A DNA stretch of 64,000 nt, from NCBI GenBank assembly GCA_023333625.1, contig CM041628.1, forward strand, positions 76,208,030 to 76,272,029. The letters are read 5' to 3'. The notes under the pieces were generated by a model. That model was not told where the DNA came from and made no database searches. It saw nothing but the letters and a program-made list of their open reading frames with translations. How positions within the stretch are numbered: the first letter of the stretch is position 1; each line of letters starts with the position of its first letter. A program made the translations under genes and the position numbers. Origin of the DNA: Bothriochloa decipiens (taxonomy: Eukaryota > Streptophyta > Magnoliopsida > Poales > Poaceae). Below, one piece after another: positions 57,828 through 64,000 of this stretch.

Positions 57828-60800
57828 ATGCAGTCGCTGCGAGGAGCGCGGTGGGAGGGCGCGGGGTCGCGGGGCGGCAGGGTGGCGCGCGAGACCGAGG
57901 AGCTGGAGGAGGGGGAGGCCCGCTCCGACTCGGACTCTGACTCCGACGGCGAGGCCTTCGTCGACGCCGACGTCGCGCTCTCCTACATTGTGAGTACCCC
58001 CGCCTACCTCACGCTCTCCGGGCTACCGTTGATTCGGCACCGGGCTTCCTGCGCTGCTGAATTCGGGCGCCAGAGTGGTTTTGCAAGCTTGTATGGTTAG
58101 GCTTGGCGCTTCCATACTTCATCAGTTGGCCTGCTTTGGTTCAGTGAGCGGCCTGAGGTCTGCAAATTCAGCGCGTCCTAATACAGTAGTACTCTGGACA
58201 CGACTGTGTGTGTTTTTGTCCACGTTTAAGTGGTGCGAGGGAGCACTCCCTCTGTTTCACTGTTTGATACCGGGAAATGAGTAGTGGTACATGTCTATGT
58301 GGTGGTACCTCGATTGTCGAATTTGGCTGAGCGTTTCATCTCCAAGGAAATTGAATGGTGTATATGTTTCATGATCTCATGATATGCACTACTTGTTTTT
58401 CTTGTTCTGTGCTATAAGACCAGCTAACCAAGTAACCAGGGAGATTAAAAAGTAGTGTTGGCTATTTGTAACTGTGTTAGCTCACCATTGAGCACACTCA
58501 TGATGAGCCTAATGGGTGAGAGCTGCAGCAGCTGGCTGGCCCCACCTTACGACTTGTGATCTCTGATCTCCCACCAGTAATTTTCATATGGGACAAAAAT
58601 TCAAGATGTACAATTTTTTAGCAAGGATTGAAAGGACTGTATGAACTTTTTCCCGCCACCTTACGACTTGTGATCTCTGATCTCCCACCAGTAATTTTCA
58701 TATGGGACAAAAATTCAAGATGTACAATTTTTTAGCAAGGATTGAAAGGACTGTATGAACTTTTTCCCATTTCTACGGTATTTGGGGTTGCAACATGTCT
58801 CCTCATTGTGCAATAAATTAGTAGTGGAACAGTTGTTGTCATTTGTGCACTCAGTAGGTGTTAGTTTGCATGGACAATAAGATATTCTTTAATTTGCTTA
58901 GGATTACACTGTCTTGTTTAGTACGTGATTATGTTGCTCACCAATCAGGACCACATACCAGAAACAAATTTGAATAGCGCTGCGTATCTACACCTTCGAC
59001 TAAATTCTTTTGTTTTCAACTATTTCACTGCATTCTTGTCTAAGAAGTGCTGCATTTGGTTCCAGGATGAAAAACTTCAGCATGTTCTAGGACATTTTCA
59101 GAAGGAATTCGAAGGAGAAGTTTCTGAAGAAAACCTTGGTAAAGAGCTAATTGTTGTTGTTGGTTAATTTCGTTTGATGCATTTGGCCGGGATGTTAAGC
59201 AAGCCAAAATCTTTGACAGGGTCGAAATTTGGTGGATATGGTTCATTTTTACCCACATATCAGCATTCTCCCCTGTTGCCTCAATCCGAAGGCTCACACA
59301 TTGCAGCGAACATTAGCACGTCAGGATCGCCTTACCAACCATCTGCTGAGGTTTTTATTGATATTCATTGCGCTGTTAAGAAGCATATGCTCTGATGAAT
59401 GTGCACTCATGTGTATTGGTAATGTCATGATTTACTGATGCAGAGGATGGATCAAAACCCCTCTACTGTAGCTGTGGAGCCCATTTCCCGTAACAGTTCT
59501 GGATCACCTTCAACAAGTGATTTACTCAAGAAGAAAAAATGCCCGAGTACAAATGATGAGGAATCGATTGCAGGTTCTGGTTCATTGGACAGTTCATTTA
59601 GTGGCAGTGACTCAAAGTCACTCAAATTTCAGACCAAAGTTTGTCTCAACAATGATCTGCCGAGAGAAAATGCAGTTATCTATAGTGGCCTTGGCCTTGA
59701 TATTTCTTCACCTTCATCCATGGAGGAGAGTCCTGATGGGCTTTTACCATATGAATCACCTCGGACTATCCTACAGGTGAATTATTGTTTATTGGCCAAG
59801 TTATATTTGTTTAGCTCATCAAGCAAAGCCGTAACTAGAATTCTTAGTTTTTCTTCTGTATCATATTTCAGGTCATGACATGCTTTCCAGTTCCTGGAGG
59901 ATTCTTGCTGTCACCTCTACATGTCAATTTGATGCAATTAAGAAATAAAGTTGCTCCAGTGCTAAAGGATTGGGAAACACATTTAGACATGGAAAATGTA
60001 TCTAGAGCATTGGAAGGACGTTCACAGTCTTTTCATCCACCTGGACCTATCAGAGGCAATGTGGCTAAGCAGATGAAGCCTTACAGTAAGAAAAAGGTGT
60101 CAATGGATACAAAGATTAGAAAAAATAAAGGTGATGTTAGTGCAATCATGAACAAGGAAGTTAACATCCAAGTGCCTGCCAGCCAAAACGATAAGGTGAT
60201 GAACACAAACAACGAGAATGGGTTTGAAGTTGGTTGTGCAAGGAAGGAGATCCCAGCCAGTGTAAAGCACAGACAGTTGTATATGCAGCTCACCAGCAGT
60301 GTAGCAAATATGAATGCAGATCCTGTTCCTGTACCAGCCGAGATCAAGGACCACTCAGTCCGCTGTGACATATGCCAGAAATCGCGTCTTCTACCCTATG
60401 GAATGAACCTTTCTATGCTTCCAAAAATGTGGAAATGTACCATGCTTCACTGGCTGTAAGTTCAAATCTATGCTTAGGCTCGAAATACTTGATTTTCTTG
60501 TGGTCCACATATATCCATTTTCTATCCTTCTTTACAGTGTATCAATGTTTGCATATGATAAATGAACATCTTACATTTTTTGAGCTGTCAGTTACCTGGT
60601 TACTAAATGTACACCTCGATGCCATTTCTTATAACATAGCTAAATATCGTTATACTTAATATTTTTGGAATTATCTTGCAATCTAATTCTCCATCTATTT
60701 TGCTAAGTGCCCCGTGAGCTGTCTAAGTACAATGAGGTGTGCAAATGCAACAGCTATATAGTATCTTTTCAGAATGGGGTACATATGATACTTGGATCAT

Positions 60801-63800
60801 AAGTATACTAAGAGCACAATTTCCATTACTAAAAAATAATTCAAATTATTTGCAGGCCTGGGATGAATAGATGTGACATCAGTGAGGATGAAACAACAGA
60901 GGCTCTGAATGCATTGTTTGCCATTCCAGAGACTGCCACAACGTTTTCTTCAGGTAGTCCTTATACTGCAGGTATAGGTACAGCAACATCCAGCGCCTAT
61001 AATATAAGTGGAAAGGTTGAACAGAGTAGGAAAAGGAAAACTGCTCCAAGCAATGGAAAAGATCTGACTGAGAGTTCTCACCACACACCATTGTTGACTC
61101 CTTCCATGGGCAACCAACAGGACCCTATCAGAGTTGAAAGAACTACTGATGACACACGCTACAGTTCTGAGAGAGATTCTGTGAGCAAACATGGTCCCAA
61201 GCCAGTGAGCAAATCAGCTGATCTCATTTCTGAAAAGCTGATGCCTAAGCACAAGAATCACTGTAGCTACTCAGATGAAGGTTTTTTCCTTCTCTTTTCT
61301 TTTTTTATGTATGATCTGTCTGATATGCATTGCCTTCTAATAAGTTTTCATTCTGTGTTGTCTTCCATTATCCAAATTTCTTGCTGGCACATAATTTCAT
61401 TGTTTATGCCCAGGAGATACTATGGAAAGGAACAAGGCTCATCCAAAGGTAAAGGCTAAAATAGGGATTGATCAAGATGAACAGAAAACATATAAGAAAA
61501 CTAAAATTGAGGATTGGCATCAAATTGACAGAGGCCAGGACCACATGGATAATAGTCTGCTGAAGGCATCGTGGAGAGAGGACCTTACTGTAAATGACAC
61601 TGGTGTAGGTAGAGGAGACCGCCAACTGTGTTGTAAAAGGGACTTTAATATGGAGGGCCGTTCACCGCTATCTGATCAGCATTCTTTTGACAGAAGGGCT
61701 ACAACTTTGAACACTGAGTCTGGTCCCGTTCAACATGAAAGTAAGAACACTGAAGTTCGCCAAGGTAGTGGAACTGCTCAGCGGCTGGGCATGTCATTTA
61801 AAAAAGAAAAAGTTCACCTTAGAATCGATAATCAAGATATTCAGAACCCTGTTAATCAAGCTATCAATCTTCCTTTGAAAGAAGGTAAGCAAAAGGTGGC
61901 TTCAGTAAAATCTGATTCATTGAAAATGAAAGGAAAGTTAGTGAGGTTCAATGTGGAAACTGGAGTGCAACATGGCACTGTTAAGCAAGTGACTTCAAGT
62001 ACTTTGGACACAAGTCCAGCGAGGAAGGATGGTAGTATGATTACATTTGCTCTCAAGGAAGCTAGAGATCTAAAGCATAAGGCGAATTTTTTGAAGGTTG
62101 TTTACCCTCATTGCATCAAATTTTATATAATTATGAATCTAATATGATCTACCAATGTCCCATGATATAAATTTTTCCTTATAATTTCTCTGTGAAAAAA
62201 TCTCTCTGCAGAATAAAGGACAAGAGCTCGAAAGTACAGGTCTGTACTTTGAGGCGGCTTTGAAATTTCTGCATGTTGCGTTTCTTCTAGAAATTCCTAG
62301 TTTTGACATTTCAAGACCAGATGATGGAGCTCGGTCAATGAAGATGTACTCTGAAACTGCAAAATTATGCAAGTAAGCTATATGCACACTTTGTCTTTAT
62401 GATATTCAGTTGCTATTACCTGGTGGACTCATTTCATTGCTGTTGTGAAATGAAGAACATAGAGTAGAACTATATTATGGTAAAACTCATTATCTAAAAA
62501 GTATTAAGGTAAAACTATGAATTTAGATTAGGTTTCTTCTTGACACCAGCCAATAGTTAATTTGGATATGCTAAACTAATTTACCTGTGGCTTTTATATG
62601 AATGTAGTAATTACCCATTGCTCCAATCCATATTGAATTGAATTAAGGATTGTTATGCATAAGGAGTAGTTGAGATTCTGCTGGTGCTATAGTCATGTTG
62701 CTGCTATGGATACTATGAATACTTTCATGATCCCACAGAAATTGTTTCTAAGTTTGCTGCAATGGGTACTTGCATAATCATGTTGTCCTAAGTGTATTAC
62801 ATGCTCATAAGTTCTTTCATTTGCCAGTTTTTGTGCTTATGAATATGAACGGTGCAAAAAAATGGCTGCTGCTGCTTTAGCGTATAAGTGTGTAGAAGTT
62901 GCTTACCTCAAGGCTGCATACTACAAACACCGTAGTGCAAGCAAAGATCAACAGGAACTGCAGGCAGCTGTACAGATAGCCCAAGGTACTTGATGCACAA
63001 ACAACCTTTGACCCTTATTTGCACAATAGAATTTTAAATTTTAAATAATTCAATCTTCTGGAAACCTAATTTATTTCTTTGAACGCTTTGTATTCACTTT
63101 CCTTTGTACTGGTTATCATGGTGTAACTGAAGAAAATCTTTATATCACTAATCTTCTTATAAGTCCCCTAAAGGCCTAAACTTGGGTAGAATCATGAAAG
63201 TTCAACACAAAATCCAGCTTGTGGCCAGGCACTTGCCAGAAAATAGTCTATACCCTCTGTCCCAAAAAGAATGCAACTTTAGCTTAGGACTAGTATGTGG
63301 GGCCCTCAACTACTAATTTGTCCTAGAAATGTGAGACATTCTTTGTGAGACAGGAGTATTTTATACAAAATGTTATACTTCAGGAAGTTTGGTTATACTT
63401 GATGCTGACATAGGCCTTCCACTCAAGACTAACAATATTTTGAAATCTGGAAAGTTTTTATTTGCACTGCACGTATTTAGTATAACACTTTTTTTAATTG
63501 CTTCATTGCTCTTCTCTTGCAAGTTCTATGGTACATGTTATCAAACTTTGTTTTAATAACGTCATGGTAATTTTGTCTCTGTGAACTTTTTATATATTTG
63601 CATTTAATGTGTTGCTGTTCTGTTGGTGAATCACCATCATCTTCTGCCCCAGATATTGATAATTTAAATAGCCATGGAGTATCAAAGGCCTTAGTGAAGG
63701 GTGGCAATTCACCCCATGTGCCAGGCAATCATTTGCCTCTAGCTGTTCATAACCAAGCTCACTTGTTGAGATTACTGGCCTATGTAAGTACCTTTTTAAA

Positions 63801-64000
63801 TGTCCCAACAGGAACAAATTGATTTCACTTTCAGCTTGGTATAACTTTCTGTCCCTGAATGAGAAGCATTTTCGAAATTGAATTTCAATTTGTTGTTGCC
63901 ATCTTGTTTGTAACATGTGAAATGCCAGGGCCTATTCTAACAGGCAGAATTGATCTCAGTGTAATACTATATAATCTGATTTAGGTTTAGGTTCTTTTTT
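57828..64000 (+). CDS. CW-type zinc-finger protein gene, 5' part (runs off the edge)
   Basis: A likely nuclear chromatin protein; CW domains bind methylated histone H3K4 in other proteins. Exons that keep one frame: 57828-57989, 59066-59138, 59220-59350, 59444-59776, 59872-60455, 60856-61280, 61414-62096, 62212-62372, 62828-62985 and 63653-63783 (or from 63626), about 947 codons so far; the gene continues to the right. Landmarks: an acidic SDSDSDSDGE start (about 33-41), the plant-conserved GSKFGGYGSFLPTYQ (exon 3), a PRTILQVMTCFPVPGG region, the CW finger at about 393-440 with Cys398, Cys401, Cys422, Cys434 and RLLPYG, and a helical C-terminal part with FEAALKFLHVAFLLE and CAYEYERCKKMAAAALAYKC. 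Oddities: the usual CW tryptophans are serine at 395 and 404, and the exon 10 acceptor is unclear. The family is recognised from memory; the exact orthologue is not. Confidence 0.88.
58542..58768. repeat. Perfect tandem duplication, 114-bp period, in intron 1
   Basis: CCACCTTACGACTTGTGATC through GAACTTTTTCCC occurs at 58542-58654 and again, identical in all 113 bases, at 58656-58768. A single G separates the copies. It lies inside intron 1 of the CW gene. Confidence 0.95.
63253..63356. mobile_element. Stowaway MITE in intron 9 of the CW gene
   Basis: 104 bp between TA dinucleotides (63251-63252 and 63357-63358). Left end CCCTCTGTCCCAAAAAGAAT and inverted right end CTCCTGTCTCACAAAGAATG are typical Stowaway termini. 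Confidence 0.8.

Noticed and set aside
1..64000. CRISPR arrays, bacterial operons, ribosome binding sites, riboswitches
   Set aside because: No regularly spaced short repeats with unique spacers. Introns, SINEs, MITEs and LTR elements show a plant nuclear genome, where these features are not expected.

Overview
This is a plant nuclear window, almost certainly from a grass (Poaceae). Two intron-containing plant genes lie at the right end. The rest is dominated by LTR retrotransposons, SINEs and small MITEs of the kinds common in cereals. The SWEET gene reads closest to the rice SWEET12 type from memory, and the repeat load suggests a panicoid such as the sorghum/sugarcane group. That placement is inference.

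Layout. 1-4423: part of a very long LTR on the minus strand, running off the left edge. 4424-18.2 kb: AT-rich intergenic DNA holding two solo LTRs with matching target-site duplications (6081-7081, TSD ATGCC; 13819-16580, TSD CCTCC), a SINE with a 16-bp TSD (13554-13706), a Tourist-like MITE (10291-10548) and microsatellites. I recognise no cellular gene there. About 18.24-18.93 kb: a probable copia-type LTR remnant. 18926-50016: a three-level nest of LTR retrotransposons. Element E1 (Ty3/gypsy, Tat-like, plus strand, TSD GTCCT) is split in its 3' LTR by a solo LTR (E3, 32593-49652, TSD about ACGGG). E3 is itself split by a second Tat-like element (E2, minus strand, 33352-48997, TSD CTAGT). 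50-52.5 kb: flanking DNA with a second SINE. 52.6-55 kb: a five-exon sugar transporter gene of the SWEET family. 57.8 kb to the right edge: the first ten exons of a CW-type zinc-finger protein gene.

The two Tat-like elements share three features. Each has a primer-binding site that fits tRNA-Arg. Each has an amber codon in the context AAA-TAG-GAA exactly between the protease and reverse transcriptase domains. Each also carries, downstream of pol, a second intron-containing gene in antisense orientation that resembles the 'putative gypsy type transposon' domain family and has its own TATA box. All gag-pol and antisense reading frames are now broken by stops and frameshifts, so both elements are non-autonomous relics. 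By eye the E1 LTRs differ by about 8 percent over their first 120 bases and the E2 LTRs by about 5 percent, which fits the nesting order.

The cellular genes are the SWEET gene (sucrose/hexose efflux at a membrane) and the CW gene (probable chromatin reader). They sit in the same orientation about 2.9 kb apart and show no sign of functional linkage.
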